DNA of 64,000 nt from Roseateles depolymerans (GTDB taxonomy: Bacteria; Pseudomonadota; Gammaproteobacteria; Burkholderiales; Burkholderiaceae_C), in contig QFOD01000001.1 of assembly GCA_003241055.1 (NCBI GenBank), positions 422,783 through 486,782 on the forward strand. Direction: 5' to 3'. Of this stretch, positions 1-8,693 are shown in pieces. Positions within the stretch are counted from its first letter, which is position 1. Each line of letters opens with the position of its first letter. The position numbers were made by a program, and so were the translations under genes. The notes beneath the pieces are model-generated. The model had not been told where the DNA came from, searched no databases, and saw only the letters and a list, made by a program, of their open reading frames with translations.

Positions 1-232
1 CGCTGTGACCCAGGCCGGTGAGCGCCTCGCGGATGCGCGCCCAGTAGACGATGAATACCGCCAGGATGGCGCCGCTCTGGATGGCGATGTCGAACACCTT
101 GGACTTGGCATCCGTCATGCCCAGCAGGCTGCCGGTCAGGATCAGGTGGCCGGTCGACGAGATGGGCAGGAATTCGGTCAGGCCTTCGACGATCCCCATG
201 ATCGCGGCCTTCAGCAGCAGGATGACATCCAC
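1..232 (-). CDS. uppP: Undecaprenyl-diphosphatase UppP/BacA, N-terminal part (cut by window edge)
   Basis: The reverse strand encodes the first 77 codons of UppP, the membrane enzyme that dephosphorylates undecaprenyl pyrophosphate to recycle the lipid carrier of cell-wall synthesis. The family motifs GIVEGLTEFLPISSTGH (about residues 13-29) and a following hydrophobic segment are visible. The start is GTG at 230-232, giving VDVILLLKA, which fits the usual M-D-I-x-L start of the family. The stop lies left of the window. The 162 bases upstream, to the dioxygenase stop, hold no gene I can support. Confidence 0.9.
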   Translation of the reverse strand, partial: MDVILLLKAAIMGIVEGLTEFLPISSTGHLILTGSLLGMTDAKSKVFDIAIQSGAILAVFIVYWARIREALTGLGHS

Positions 233-394
233 GGTACAGCGGGCCACGAGGGCCAGAGTTGGGCGCAGGGCGCAAGAGCGGCCGCAGTGTAGCCAGCGCC
301 TGCCCCGTCACCGGCCTCGCAGCCTTGCCGAGTGGTTACAGAGCTTGCGCGGGGCCGTCGCCCGGCCGTGCTGCGCAAGGACTGGCCCGGCGGC

Positions 395-1456
395 TCAGCG
401 GGCAGGCCCGCTGGCCGGACCGTCGGGCGGTGCATCAGGAGGCGGCCGATTGCCGTCCGGTGGCGGGCCGGGCCAGCCGGGCGGCGGCCCTGACGGGCGC
501 GCGCCCGGCGGCGGCATGCCCGGGCCACCTGACGAACCTGGCCCACCCGGTCCGCCGGGCCCTGGCGCGCCGCCTGGGGTGCTCATGCCCGGCGGCCCCT
601 GGTCCACCGGGTTGGACTGGTTGCTGTCGACCGCGAGTACCAGGGCGGCGACCAGCCCCTGCTCGACGCTGCCGCCCAGCGTGAGCATCTCGCCTGCCGT
701 GCCGTCGCTGAAGACGTTGTCGGCAGCGAAGTCGGCCACCGAGGTGTTCTGCCCCTTGGGGTAGAGCGTGCTGGCATAGACGGCCTGGGTGACCGACGGA
801 GGGAAGGCGAACTGGGTCGTCGCAATGGAGCGGCTCTGGCTGCCGGGCGCGCTGCCCGGCAGGAAGACCATGCAATGCAGGTGCGTGATGCGGCCCTCGT
901 ACCAGCCGGGGAAGATGGTCTGGAAGCTGACGCAGCCGCTGGTGTCGCTCTGCTGCACGGCGCGCAGCGCGTGGCCGCCCTCGGCGTTGGCAGCCGTGCC
1001 GTCGTAGCCCGAGTAGCGCCCGTCCCGGTCGCAGTGCCAGAGGTAGACCCAGGCGCCGGCGATAGGCTGGCAGCCCTGGCGGGCGTCCACCAGGCGCAGT
1101 CGCAAAGCCAGCGGTGTGCCGGGCTTGCCGTCGCGCATGTCGCTGCGCTGCAGCGCGGTGTGGCCGAGCATGGCGCGCAGCGGGAAGGGGCCTTCGGTCT
1201 CCGTCGGCACGATGCGGCAGGTGGCGGGCGTGCCGGCCAGCAGCGCGGTCAGGCGGCGCTCCAGGGCCGGGCTGAGGCCCGACGTCGCGGCCGTCGTGGC
1301 CGTTGTGGCGGCTGAACTGCGCGCGGTGAGTGCCACGGCGCCCAGGCCGGTGAGGGCCTGCAACAGGCTGCGCCGCGGCAGCGCGGGGACGGGGCCGTCG
1401 CTGGCCGCAGGGCGTTCGTCGACGGGATCGGTGGGGGGATGGCGGGGTGTGGACAT
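395..1456 (-). CDS. Exported intradiol ring-cleavage dioxygenase-like protein with Pro/Gly-rich tail
   Basis: 353 residues. A twin-arginine-type leader (RR at 28-29, then a hydrophobic stretch ending near Ala50) suggests Tat export. The core carries the four expected non-haem Fe(III) ligands of protocatechuate/catechol-type dioxygenases: Tyr148 in DGRYSGY, Tyr186 in GWYEGR, and His192/His194 in THLH. The last 50 or so residues are almost only Pro, Gly, Ala and Ser. The start at MSTPRH was chosen because upstream codons read into the opposite-strand TetR gene. The gene is divergent from tetR with a palindrome between them, so it may be TetR-controlled. Substrate unknown; extracytoplasmic members of this family are poorly characterised. 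Confidence 0.82.
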   Translation of the reverse strand: MSTPRHPPTDPVDERPAASDGPVPALPRRSLLQALTGLGAVALTARSSAATTATTAATSGLSPALERRLTALLAGTPATCRIVPTETEGPFPLRAMLGHTALQRSDMRDGKPGTPLALRLRLVDARQGCQPIAGAWVYLWHCDRDGRYSGYDGTAANAEGGHALRAVQQSDTSGCVSFQTIFPGWYEGRITHLHCMVFLPGSAPGSQSRSIATTQFAFPPSVTQAVYASTLYPKGQNTSVADFAADNVFSDGTAGEMLTLGGSVEQGLVAALVLAVDSNQSNPVDQGPPGMSTPGGAPGPGGPGGPGSSGGPGMPPPGARPSGPPPGWPGPPPDGNRPPPDAPPDGPASGPAR

Positions 1457-1575
1457 GGCGCCACTGTGGTGGGCGCGGGTTTCGGCTTTCTGGTCGATAT
1501 GTGACCACCCCGACACAAAAACGGCCGAACCCGGCGCGGCGGCTTGCCCGGCGCCGGGCGCCGCGCTTACATTAA

Positions 1576-1589
1576 TGACCGATGGGTCA
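1576..1589. promoter_or_regulatory. Probable TetR operator between dioxygenase and tetR
   Basis: Inverted repeat TGACC-GATG-GGTCA, centred about 15 bases before the tetR ATG and about 120 bases before the dioxygenase ATG on the other strand. The flanks are AT-rich (TTAA, AATAAA), unlike the surrounding DNA. Position and symmetry fit an autoregulatory TetR-family operator. This is inference from sequence only. Confidence 0.5.
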
Positions 1590-1597
1590 ATAAATCC

Positions 1598-2260
1598 ATG
1601 TCTGCCGTCATCGTCCCCCGCCAGCGTCGCAAGGAGGCGCGTCCGCAAGAGTTGCTGGACGCGGCCGCCGCCCTGTTCATCGAAAAAGGCTTCGCCGCCA
1701 CGCGCAGCGAGGAGGTGGCCGCCCGCGCCGGCGTGTCCAAGGGCACGCTGTATCGCTACTACCCGAGCAAGGACGATCTCTTCAAGGCCGTGGTGCGGGA
1801 GAACCTGTCGGCGCCCATTGCCGAGTCCGCGGCGCTTGCGGCGCAGTACCAGGGGCCCATCGCCACGCTGCTGCGCGAGATGATGCGCGCCTGGTGGGAG
1901 CGGGTGGGCGAGGGCATCATGGACGGGGTGACCAAGATCATGCTGGTGGAGGCGCGCAACTTCCCAGAGCTCGCGCAGTTCTATGCCGAAGAGGTGATCG
2001 AGCCCTCGCAGGCCCTGCTGGGCAGCCTGCTGGAGCGCGGCATGCGCTCGGGGGAGTTCCGCGATGTGCCGGTCGAGGCCGGCGTTCACCTGCTGATCGC
2101 GCCGCTGATGCAGCTGATGCTGCACCAGCATTCCTTTGGCGATATCTGCAATCCGAACATGAGTGCCGCGGAGCTGCTGGAGGCCCAGATGTCGCTGTTG
2201 TTGCACGGATTGCTGGTGGAGCCGACGCCGTCCGCCGCCGGCGTGGCGCGGCGCCCCTAG
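1598..2260 (+). CDS. TetR/AcrR family transcriptional regulator
   Basis: 220 residues. The N-terminal TetR DNA-binding domain is clear: LLDAAAALFIEKGFAATR, then the helix-turn-helix VAARAGVSKGTLYRYYPSK (about residues 38-57). The C-terminal half is helical and resembles the AefR-like TetR ligand domain. ATG 1598 (MSAVIVPRQRRK) was preferred because the longer frame would run through the palindrome at 1576-1589. Divergent from the exported dioxygenase, it is the obvious candidate to regulate it. Ligand unknown. Confidence 0.9.
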   Translation: MSAVIVPRQRRKEARPQELLDAAAALFIEKGFAATRSEEVAARAGVSKGTLYRYYPSKDDLFKAVVRENLSAPIAESAALAAQYQGPIATLLREMMRAWWERVGEGIMDGVTKIMLVEARNFPELAQFYAEEVIEPSQALLGSLLERGMRSGEFRDVPVEAGVHLLIAPLMQLMLHQHSFGDICNPNMSAAELLEAQMSLLLHGLLVEPTPSAAGVARRP

Positions 2261-2309
2261 AATTTCGGCCGCTCAAGCGTCGATGCTCGACCGATTTGGA
2301 GAACCAAGA

Positions 2310-2960
2310 ATGAATCTCGAACAGGCCCGCTTCAACATGATCGAACAGCAGATCCGCCCCTGGGATGTGCTCGATCTCAGCGTGCTGGAGTTGCTGCGCG
2401 TCGTGCACCGCGAAGACTACGTGCCCGCGGCGCTGCGCGCCCAGGCCTTCGTCGATGTGGAACTGCCGCTGACGGCCACGCGCCGCATGCTGGCCCCCAA
2501 GGTCGAGGCTCGGCTGCTGCAGGAACTGCAGATCCAGCGCCATGAGAAGGTGCTGGAGATCGGTGCGGCCACCGGCCACCTGGCCGCGCTGCTGGGCCAC
2601 AAGGCGCAGTCCGTGGTGGCGCTGGAGGCCGACACCGGCCTCGCCGACCAGGCCAGGGCCAACCTCAAGCGCACCGGCGTGCTGAACGTGACGGTGCTGA
2701 ACCAGGACGGCGCCTCCGGCCTCGCGGCGGAAGGCCCGTTCGACGCCATCCTGCTGTCCGGCTCGGTCGCGGCGGTGCCGCAGGTGCTGCTGGATCAGCT
2801 CAAGGTGGGTGGCCGGCTGGCCGCCATCGTCGGCGATGAGCCGGTGATGCGCGCGGTGCTGGTGACGCGCGGTGCTGCAGGCTTCCAGACCCGTGAGCTG
2901 TTCGACACGGTGGCCGGCCGCCTGCCGGGCTTTGCCGAGCACTCGGCCTTCAGTTTCTGA
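2310..2960 (+). CDS. Protein-L-isoaspartate O-methyltransferase-like protein
   Basis: 216 residues. A class I SAM-dependent methyltransferase fold is shown by the glycine-rich motif VLEIGAATGHLAALLG (about residues 77-92), followed by VVALEAD as the acidic SAM-ribose loop. The N-terminus (NMIEQQIRPWDVLD) is typical of the PCMT branch found next to tolC in betaproteobacteria. The classical Pcm motif is GTGSGY, here altered to GAATGH, so true isoaspartyl repair activity is not certain. A GGAG lies about 8 bases before ATG 2310. tolC follows after 143 bases in the same direction. Confidence 0.85.
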   Translation: MNLEQARFNMIEQQIRPWDVLDLSVLELLRVVHREDYVPAALRAQAFVDVELPLTATRRMLAPKVEARLLQELQIQRHEKVLEIGAATGHLAALLGHKAQSVVALEADTGLADQARANLKRTGVLNVTVLNQDGASGLAAEGPFDAILLSGSVAAVPQVLLDQLKVGGRLAAIVGDEPVMRAVLVTRGAAGFQTRELFDTVAGRLPGFAEHSAFSF

Positions 2961-3103
2961 GCCTTGCGTGCCTGCAGCCTGTCCTTCGAAATGGCGGGTT
3001 GCACCCCCTCCAGGCGCAGGTCGTCGCATGGCTGGCGCCATCGCGACGGTCTTCCCCTATAACCGCGGCCGCTGATCTCTCAACGCTCTGCCCAAGGAAA
3101 CCC

Positions 3104-4453
3104 ATGCGCTTTGCCCCTGTTCCCCGCCTGATCCTGCAACCGCTGGCGTTCGCCGCCGGCCTCCTGCTCGCTGGCGCGGCCCAGGCTCAGAGCCTGCAGG
3201 ATCTCTACGACGCGGCCCGTGGCTACGACGCCACCTACCTGGCCACCCGTGCGTCGGCCGATGCGGCCGCGGCGCGCGTGGGGCAGGCGGAGGCGCTGTT
3301 CCGTCCGACGCTGGGCCTGCAGGCCTCGGCCACGGGCACCCGTACCGATTCGCCCGGCAGCACGCCCACCATCACGAATCGCACGGTGCAGACGGGGCTT
3401 CAAGGCAGCTACTCGGTCTACAACGCGGCCAACCGCCCGACGCTGGACAAGGCCCAGCGCGGCTTCGCGGTCGCGCAGGCCGATCTGGAGGCCGCCGAGC
3501 AGGACCTCATCGTCCGCCTGGCCACGGCCTACTTCAACGTGCTGAATGCACAGGACACGCTGTCCACGACGCAGTCCAACAAGAAGGCCATCGCGGAGCA
3601 GCTGGCCTCGGCCAAGCGCAACTTCGAGGTCGGCACGGCCACCATCACGGATACCCGTGAAGCCCAGGCCAAGTACGACCTGGCCGTGGCGCAGGAGCTG
3701 GCGGCCGACAACGACCTGCGCGTCAAGCGCGTGACGCTGGACCAGCTGGTCGGCCGCGTCGGGGTTCAGCCCAAGGGCCTGGCCACGCCCGTGGCGCTGC
3801 CGGGTCTGCCGAGCGACAACATCGACACCTGGGTGGCGACCGGCGACGAGCAGCATCCCAGCATCCGCAAGGCCCGCCTGGGGCTGGAGACGGCGCAGCT
3901 CGACACCCAGATCGCCCGTGCGGCCGAGAAGCCCACGCTGGACGCCAGCGCCACGCTGGGCGCGCAGAACCTGCACAACAATCTGAACGGTGCTGCGGCG
4001 GCGTCCAGTGGCGTCGGCACCACCAAGACGGCCAGCCTGGGCCTGACCTTCACCTACCCGCTCTACACCGGCGGCCAGACCCAGAGCCGCATCCGCGAGA
4101 CCCTGGTGCTGGAGGACAAGGCCCGCAATGACCTCGACTTCGCGCGCCGCAGCGTGTCGGAGGCGACCCGCCAGGCCTTCTTCGGCGTGCAGTCGCTGCG
4201 CGCGCAGGTGGGGGCCTACGAGGCGGCCGAGGCGTCCACCAAGCTGGCGCTGGAGGCCACCGAGCTGGGCTACAAGGTCGGCGTGCGGGTGAACCTGGAC
4301 GTGCTGAACGCCCAGACCCAGCTCTACACCACGCAGCGCGATCTGGCCAAGGCCCGCTACGACGTCATCGTCAACGGCCTCAAGCTGCGCCAGGCCTCGG
4401 GCCAGCTGCGTCCCGAGGACCTCTCGGCCGTCAATACGCTGCTGGTGAAGTAA
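3104..4453 (+). CDS. tolC: TolC family outer-membrane channel
   Basis: 449 residues with a signal peptide (hydrophobic stretch to AAQAQS, cleavage near residue 25) and the two repeated TolC/OEP halves. These are long amphipathic coiled-coil helices (for example LEAAEQDLIVRLATAYFNVL and LAKARYDVIVNGLKLRQASG) with short beta-rich parts between. It forms the trimeric outer-membrane exit duct of type I secretion systems and efflux pumps. AAGGAAA sits 6 bases before ATG 3104. No inner-membrane partner is adjacent, so it may serve several systems. A separate NodT-type channel belongs to the RND operon at 55961. Confidence 0.92.
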   Translation: MRFAPVPRLILQPLAFAAGLLLAGAAQAQSLQDLYDAARGYDATYLATRASADAAAARVGQAEALFRPTLGLQASATGTRTDSPGSTPTITNRTVQTGLQGSYSVYNAANRPTLDKAQRGFAVAQADLEAAEQDLIVRLATAYFNVLNAQDTLSTTQSNKKAIAEQLASAKRNFEVGTATITDTREAQAKYDLAVAQELAADNDLRVKRVTLDQLVGRVGVQPKGLATPVALPGLPSDNIDTWVATGDEQHPSIRKARLGLETAQLDTQIARAAEKPTLDASATLGAQNLHNNLNGAAAASSGVGTTKTASLGLTFTYPLYTGGQTQSRIRETLVLEDKARNDLDFARRSVSEATRQAFFGVQSLRAQVGAYEAAEASTKLALEATELGYKVGVRVNLDVLNAQTQLYTTQRDLAKARYDVIVNGLKLRQASGQLRPEDLSAVNTLLVK

Positions 4454-4456
4454 GCC

Positions 4457-4471
4457 GCAAGGCCTGACCCC
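4457..4471 (+). repeat. Dispersed 15-mer GCAAGGCCTGACCCC, copy 1
   Basis: Perfect copy starting four bases after the tolC stop, followed at once by a GGGGC...GCCCC hairpin that may end tolC transcription. Identical 15-mers occur at 6203-6217 (reverse) and 47989-48003. Confidence 0.7.
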
Positions 4472-4531
4472 GGGGCTGCGTGGCCCCGCCGGGCGGTGCG
4501 GCACGGCGCAGGGCTGGGCGACAATCCGGCC

Positions 4532-5311
4532 ATGCTGTTTCTGCTCTCGCCCGCCAAGTCGCTGGATTACGAAACGCCGACGCCGCCGCAGCTGGCGCCG
4601 GCCCTGACCGACCCGCAGTTCCTCGACGACAGCAGCGCGCTGATCGAACTGCTGCGCACCAGGAGCGTGGCGGACATCCGCGCGCTGATGGACCTGTCCG
4701 AGCCGCTCGCGCAGCTCAATGTCGACCGCTACGCCGCCTGGCAGCGTCGCTTCACGCCGCAGAACAGCAAGCCCGCCGTGCTGGCCTTCAATGGCGATGT
4801 CTACGACGGCCTGGCCGCAACCAGCCTGTCCGATGACGACCTGGCCTGGGCACAGCAGCATGTGCGCATGCTGTCGGGTCTCTACGGCATCCTGCGCCCG
4901 CTGGACCGCATGCAGCCCTACCGGCTGGAGATGGGCACGCGGCTGAAGAACCCCGCGGGATCGAATCTCTACGACTTCTGGGGCGACCGCCTCGTCGACC
5001 ATCTCAACCGTCTGGTGAAGGGCGAGAAGGCGCCGGTCATCGTGAACCTGGCGTCGCAGGAGTACTTCCGTGCAGTGGATCGCAAGAGCCTGCAGGCGCG
5101 TGTGGTGGAGTGCCAGTTCGAGGACTGGAAGAACGGCCAGTTCAAGATCATCAGCTTCTTCGCCAAGCGGGCGCGCGGCCTGATGGCTCGCTTCGCGATC
5201 CAGCACCGCATCGAGACGCCCGAGGGCCTGAAGGCCTTCGATGTGGACGGCTACCGCCTCGCCCCCGAGGTCTCAACCCCGGAACGTCTGCTGTTCCGCC
5301 GCCAAACATGA
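4532..5311 (+). CDS. yaaA: Peroxide stress protein YaaA (DUF328/UPF0246)
   Basis: 259 residues, the usual family length. The signature start MLFLLSPAKSLDYETP, the central SGLYGILRPLDRMQPYRLEMG and the C-terminal FFAKRARGLMARF are all present. In Escherichia coli YaaA lowers intracellular free iron during peroxide stress and binds DNA. ATG 4532 is the family start. Its stop overlaps the start of the next gene as ATGA (5308-5311), so the two are probably translationally coupled. Confidence 0.93.
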   Translation: MLFLLSPAKSLDYETPTPPQLAPALTDPQFLDDSSALIELLRTRSVADIRALMDLSEPLAQLNVDRYAAWQRRFTPQNSKPAVLAFNGDVYDGLAATSLSDDDLAWAQQHVRMLSGLYGILRPLDRMQPYRLEMGTRLKNPAGSNLYDFWGDRLVDHLNRLVKGEKAPVIVNLASQEYFRAVDRKSLQARVVECQFEDWKNGQFKIISFFAKRARGLMARFAIQHRIETPEGLKAFDVDGYRLAPEVSTPERLLFRRQT

Positions 5312-6165
5312 GCGCACAGGTCATCACCCCCGAACTGATGGCCTGGATCGCCGAGCAGTCGCGCGCCGGCCATGCCTCTGACGCCATCCTCGCGGCCATG
5401 CTGGGCAGCGGCTGGGACGAGACCATCGCGCGCCAGGCGCTGGCCCGCGCGCTCGGTCATGTCGCGCCCGCCCGCCCGGCGGTGCCGCAGGCCGCACCCG
5501 CCGTGGCCGCCGGCCTGCCCGAGCCGGACCTCAGCGGCCACCAGCCCGTGCTCGACGTCGGGGACCGCGAGGTCAAGGTGGTGCTGGCCATGCGTCAGCC
5601 GCGCGTCGTGGTGTTTTCCGATCTGCTGTCCCACGAGGAGTGCGACGGCATCATGGCGCTGGCCGGCAAGCGGCTGGCGCGTTCCGAGACGGTGGCGACG
5701 AATGCCGATGGCAGCGAGGTGAACTCGGCGCGCACCAGCGACGGCATGTTCTTCGAACGTGGCGAGACCGAGCTGATCCAGCGCATCGAGATCCGCATCG
5801 CGCGCCTGCTGCGCTGGCCGCTGGACCATGGCGAGGGCCTGCAGGTGCTGCGCTACCGGCCGGGCGCAGAGTACCAGCCGCACTACGACTACTTCGAACC
5901 GGGCCACGCCAGTTCCACGGCCATCCTCAGGCGCGGCGGCCAGCGTGTCGGCACGCTGGTGATGTATCTCAACACGCCGGAGGCTGGTGGCGCCACCACC
6001 TTCCCCGATGTCGGGCTCGAGGTGTCGCCGGTGAAGGGGCACGCCGTGTTCTTCAGCTACGACCGCCCGCATCCGGCCACGCAGACGCTGCATGGGGGCG
6101 CGCCGGTACTGGCCGGCGAGAAATGGGTGGCGACCAAGTGGCTGCGCCAGGGCGTGTTCCGCTGA
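5308..6165 (+). CDS. 2-oxoglutarate/Fe(II) dioxygenase, prolyl 4-hydroxylase-like
   Basis: 285 residues. The N-terminal 70 residues are a small helical region ending in a Pro/Ala-rich linker. The C-terminal P4Hc domain carries the iron triad His192-x-Asp194 (HYDYF) and His262 (TLHGGAP), plus the 2-oxoglutarate-binding Lys272 (GEKWVATKW). It hydroxylates prolyl or other residues of an unknown protein substrate. It overlaps yaaA by four bases, so an iron/oxidative-stress link is plausible, but that is inference. A hairpin follows the stop. Confidence 0.88.
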   Translation: MSAQVITPELMAWIAEQSRAGHASDAILAAMLGSGWDETIARQALARALGHVAPARPAVPQAAPAVAAGLPEPDLSGHQPVLDVGDREVKVVLAMRQPRVVVFSDLLSHEECDGIMALAGKRLARSETVATNADGSEVNSARTSDGMFFERGETELIQRIEIRIARLLRWPLDHGEGLQVLRYRPGAEYQPHYDYFEPGHASSTAILRRGGQRVGTLVMYLNTPEAGGATTFPDVGLEVSPVKGHAVFFSYDRPHPATQTLHGGAPVLAGEKWVATKWLRQGVFR

Positions 6166-6178
6166 GCTGAATCGCCGC

Positions 6179-6213
6179 GGCCTGCACCCCGCCGATGAAG
6201 CTGGGGTCAGGCC
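6179..6213 (+). terminator. Hairpin after the prolyl hydroxylase gene
   Basis: GGCCTG-c-ACCCC pairs with GGGGT-CAGGCC across a 12-base loop, with one bulged base. It is followed by TTGCGGGTTTATT, a weak T-rich tail. It lies between the hydroxylase stop and the TonB receptor start, so it probably ends yaaA-hydroxylase transcription. The right arm is built from copy 2 of the dispersed 15-mer. Confidence 0.5.
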
Positions 6214-6217
6214 TTGC
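6203..6217 (-). repeat. Dispersed 15-mer GCAAGGCCTGACCCC, copy 2
   Basis: Perfect reverse-strand copy, 38 bases after the hydroxylase stop and overlapping the right arm of the hairpin at 6179-6213. Confidence 0.7.
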
Positions 6218-6313
6218 GGGTTTATTCGGCGGGCGCATGTGCCGGGCTGAAATCCGTCGTTGTCGGCCTTCCGGGCATCCCGGAGCATCGGTCTCTTTGC
6301 AACGGAGAACGCC

Positions 6314-8614
6314 ATGCCCCGACCGACGCACCGTCGGCTGCCCCTGCCCCTGACCTCGGCCGCCGCGCTGCTGCTGTGTGGCGCGGTGGCCCGCGCCGAG
6401 ACACAGGAGGGCGGCGCCGCCGCGACGCCCGCGGCCGGTGCGACGAACACGCTCGGTACGGTCGTCATCACCGCCCAGCGGCGTGAGGAAAAGGCGCAGG
6501 ACGTGGGCATCGCGCTGACCGTGGTGTCGGGCGACAGCCTGGCGGAGCGCGGCATACAGAAGGTGTTCGACCTCCAGTACGCCGCACCCAATGTGGAGAT
6601 CGACCCGCTGTACGGCAGCGACAACGTGCAGTTCCGCATCCGCGGCGTGGGCCTGCGCGACTACGCCAGCAACAACACGGCCACCGTCGGCGTCTACGTG
6701 GATGACGTCGCCTATCCGTTCCCGGTCCAGACCCAGGGGCTGCTGTTCGACGTGGACCGGGTGGAGATCCTGCGAGGTCCGCAGGGCACGCTTTACGGGC
6801 GCAACAGCACCGGCGGCGCGGTGAACTACCTGGTGAAGCGTCCCACCAAGGATTTCGAGGGGCAGGTCAGCGGCACCTGGGGCTCGAACAACGCGCGCAC
6901 TGCGGAGGCCTATGTGTCAGGCCCCTTGTCGGACGCGCTGCGCGCGCGCCTGAGCCTGGCCACGCAGCAGGGCGGGGCCTGGCAGCACAACCGGCTGACT
7001 GGCGAGAAGCTGGGCGACCAGGACACGCTGGCACTGCGCGGCCAGCTGGAGCTCGACGCGACGCGAGACCTGACCCTGCGCCTGTCGGTTCGGCACAGCG
7101 AGGATCAGTCCGACAGCCGTGGCCTGCGCCTGTATCAGGGGCTGGTGCCGGCCGCACAGGGGCGGGCCTACTCGGGCACCATCGCACCTGACACCGACAA
7201 CACCGCCACCGGCTGGAGCCTGACGCCTCGCTTTGCCGCGCTGACCGGCCTGGCCGAGGGCGACAAGCCGCACAAGGACAACCGGGCCAACGGGGTGTCG
7301 CTGCATGCGGACTGGGCGTTGGGTGATCTGCGTCTGAGCAGCATCACCTCGCAGGAAAGCCTGCATCGACTGGAGTTCATCGACTGGGATGGCTCCGTGA
7401 TTCCCCAATCGGACGAGGTCTTCAGGAGCCGCATCAACGTGTTCTCTCAGGAGTTGAGGCTTGCGTCCGCGGGCGGGCGGCGGCTGAACTGGGTGGGCGG
7501 CCTGTACGCGTCGCGCGAGAAGCTGACCGAGAAGTTCTATTCGGATTTCACCGGCAACGGCGGCTATGGCACGCTCACGCAGTACGGACAGCGGGCTACC
7601 GCCACCGCTGTGTTCGGGCAGCTGGACTACGCGCTGAGCGAGCGGCTCAAGCTGATTGCCGGCCTGCGGCAGGAACACGAGAAGCGCCATCTCGACGACT
7701 TCAGCAGCGGCTACACCTTCAACGATGTGGCGCCGGCCCGCGCCAACACGCCGTTCTTCAGCACGCCGCAGAACCGTGAGCTCAGTACCGACCAGACCTC
7801 GGGCAAGCTGGCCCTGGAGTACAAGCCCGGCGCCGATCAGCTGCTCTATGCCAGCCTCAGCCGTGGCGTGAAGTCCGGGGGCTTCACGGTCTACAACTCG
7901 CCCTATCCGAATCAGGTCGATCCCTTCCAGCCCGAGAAGCTGCTGGCCTACGAGGCAGGCTTCAAGGCCGACATCGGCAGGACGGTGCAGCTCAACGGCG
8001 CGATCTTCTATTACGACTACCGTGATCAGCAGGTGCTGGACAGCGTCTGGATTCCCAACCAGCTCGTGCCGGGCGGCCCAGGCCAGCGGGTCGGGCGTCT
8101 CGTGAACGCGCCGAAGTCCGAGATCCAGGGGGTGGAGCTCGAGCTGGCCTGGCGCGCCAGTCCTCGGTTGCTCATCACGCAGTTGGTGGGCTACAAAAAG
8201 GGGCAGTACAAGGAGTTCAACGCGCTCAATGCCACGGCGAGCACCGCAGCCAATGCCGCCGTCTATTCGGATTACGCGGGCACGGCGTTGGCGATTCCCA
8301 AGGTCAGCTATGGCGGCAGCGCCCGCTACAGCTGGACGCTGGGCAGCTACCGGCTGGTGGCCCAGGGGGACTACGCCTTCAGGGACAAGATCGTCAACGT
8401 CAGCAACCCGGACCGCACCACCAGAAGCTACTGGCTGGCCAATGCCCGGCTGGAGCTGTCGCCGTTCAATGCACCCTGGTCGGTGGCGCTGTGGGCCCGC
8501 AACCTGTTTGACCGCGCGTACGACGTTCACCATGGCTCCTTCCTGAGCAATGCCCAGATCGCCACGGCCGGCGAACCGCGCACGGTCGGCGTACAGGGCA
8601 GCTATTCTTTCTGA
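6314..8614 (+). CDS. TonB-dependent outer-membrane receptor
   Basis: 766 residues. A signal peptide ends near VARAE (residue 25). The TonB box/plug start is LGTVVITAQRREEKAQDVG, the plug motif VDRVEILRGPQGTLYGRNSTGGAVN is complete, and a 22-strand barrel follows, ending in the aromatic-terminated GVQGSYSF. The plug type (A-R-R-x-E-x-x-Q-D-V) is that of receptors for diverse substrates, including plant or aromatic compounds and siderophores; the substrate is not readable. CGGAGA lies 5 bases before ATG 6314. The phosphodiesterase gene follows 79 bases later in the same direction, so nucleotide or phosphonate uptake is one option. Confidence 0.92.
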   Translation: MPRPTHRRLPLPLTSAAALLLCGAVARAETQEGGAAATPAAGATNTLGTVVITAQRREEKAQDVGIALTVVSGDSLAERGIQKVFDLQYAAPNVEIDPLYGSDNVQFRIRGVGLRDYASNNTATVGVYVDDVAYPFPVQTQGLLFDVDRVEILRGPQGTLYGRNSTGGAVNYLVKRPTKDFEGQVSGTWGSNNARTAEAYVSGPLSDALRARLSLATQQGGAWQHNRLTGEKLGDQDTLALRGQLELDATRDLTLRLSVRHSEDQSDSRGLRLYQGLVPAAQGRAYSGTIAPDTDNTATGWSLTPRFAALTGLAEGDKPHKDNRANGVSLHADWALGDLRLSSITSQESLHRLEFIDWDGSVIPQSDEVFRSRINVFSQELRLASAGGRRLNWVGGLYASREKLTEKFYSDFTGNGGYGTLTQYGQRATATAVFGQLDYALSERLKLIAGLRQEHEKRHLDDFSSGYTFNDVAPARANTPFFSTPQNRELSTDQTSGKLALEYKPGADQLLYASLSRGVKSGGFTVYNSPYPNQVDPFQPEKLLAYEAGFKADIGRTVQLNGAIFYYDYRDQQVLDSVWIPNQLVPGGPGQRVGRLVNAPKSEIQGVELELAWRASPRLLITQLVGYKKGQYKEFNALNATASTAANAAVYSDYAGTALAIPKVSYGGSARYSWTLGSYRLVAQGDYAFRDKIVNVSNPDRTTRSYWLANARLELSPFNAPWSVALWARNLFDRAYDVHHGSFLSNAQIATAGEPRTVGVQGSYSF

Positions 8615-8693
8615 GCCTTCGTGCCGGGCTGGCGCGCCGGGCGTCACCTCCTCTTCAACGACGGGCCATCACCTGGTGGTTCGTGCCCGACCC

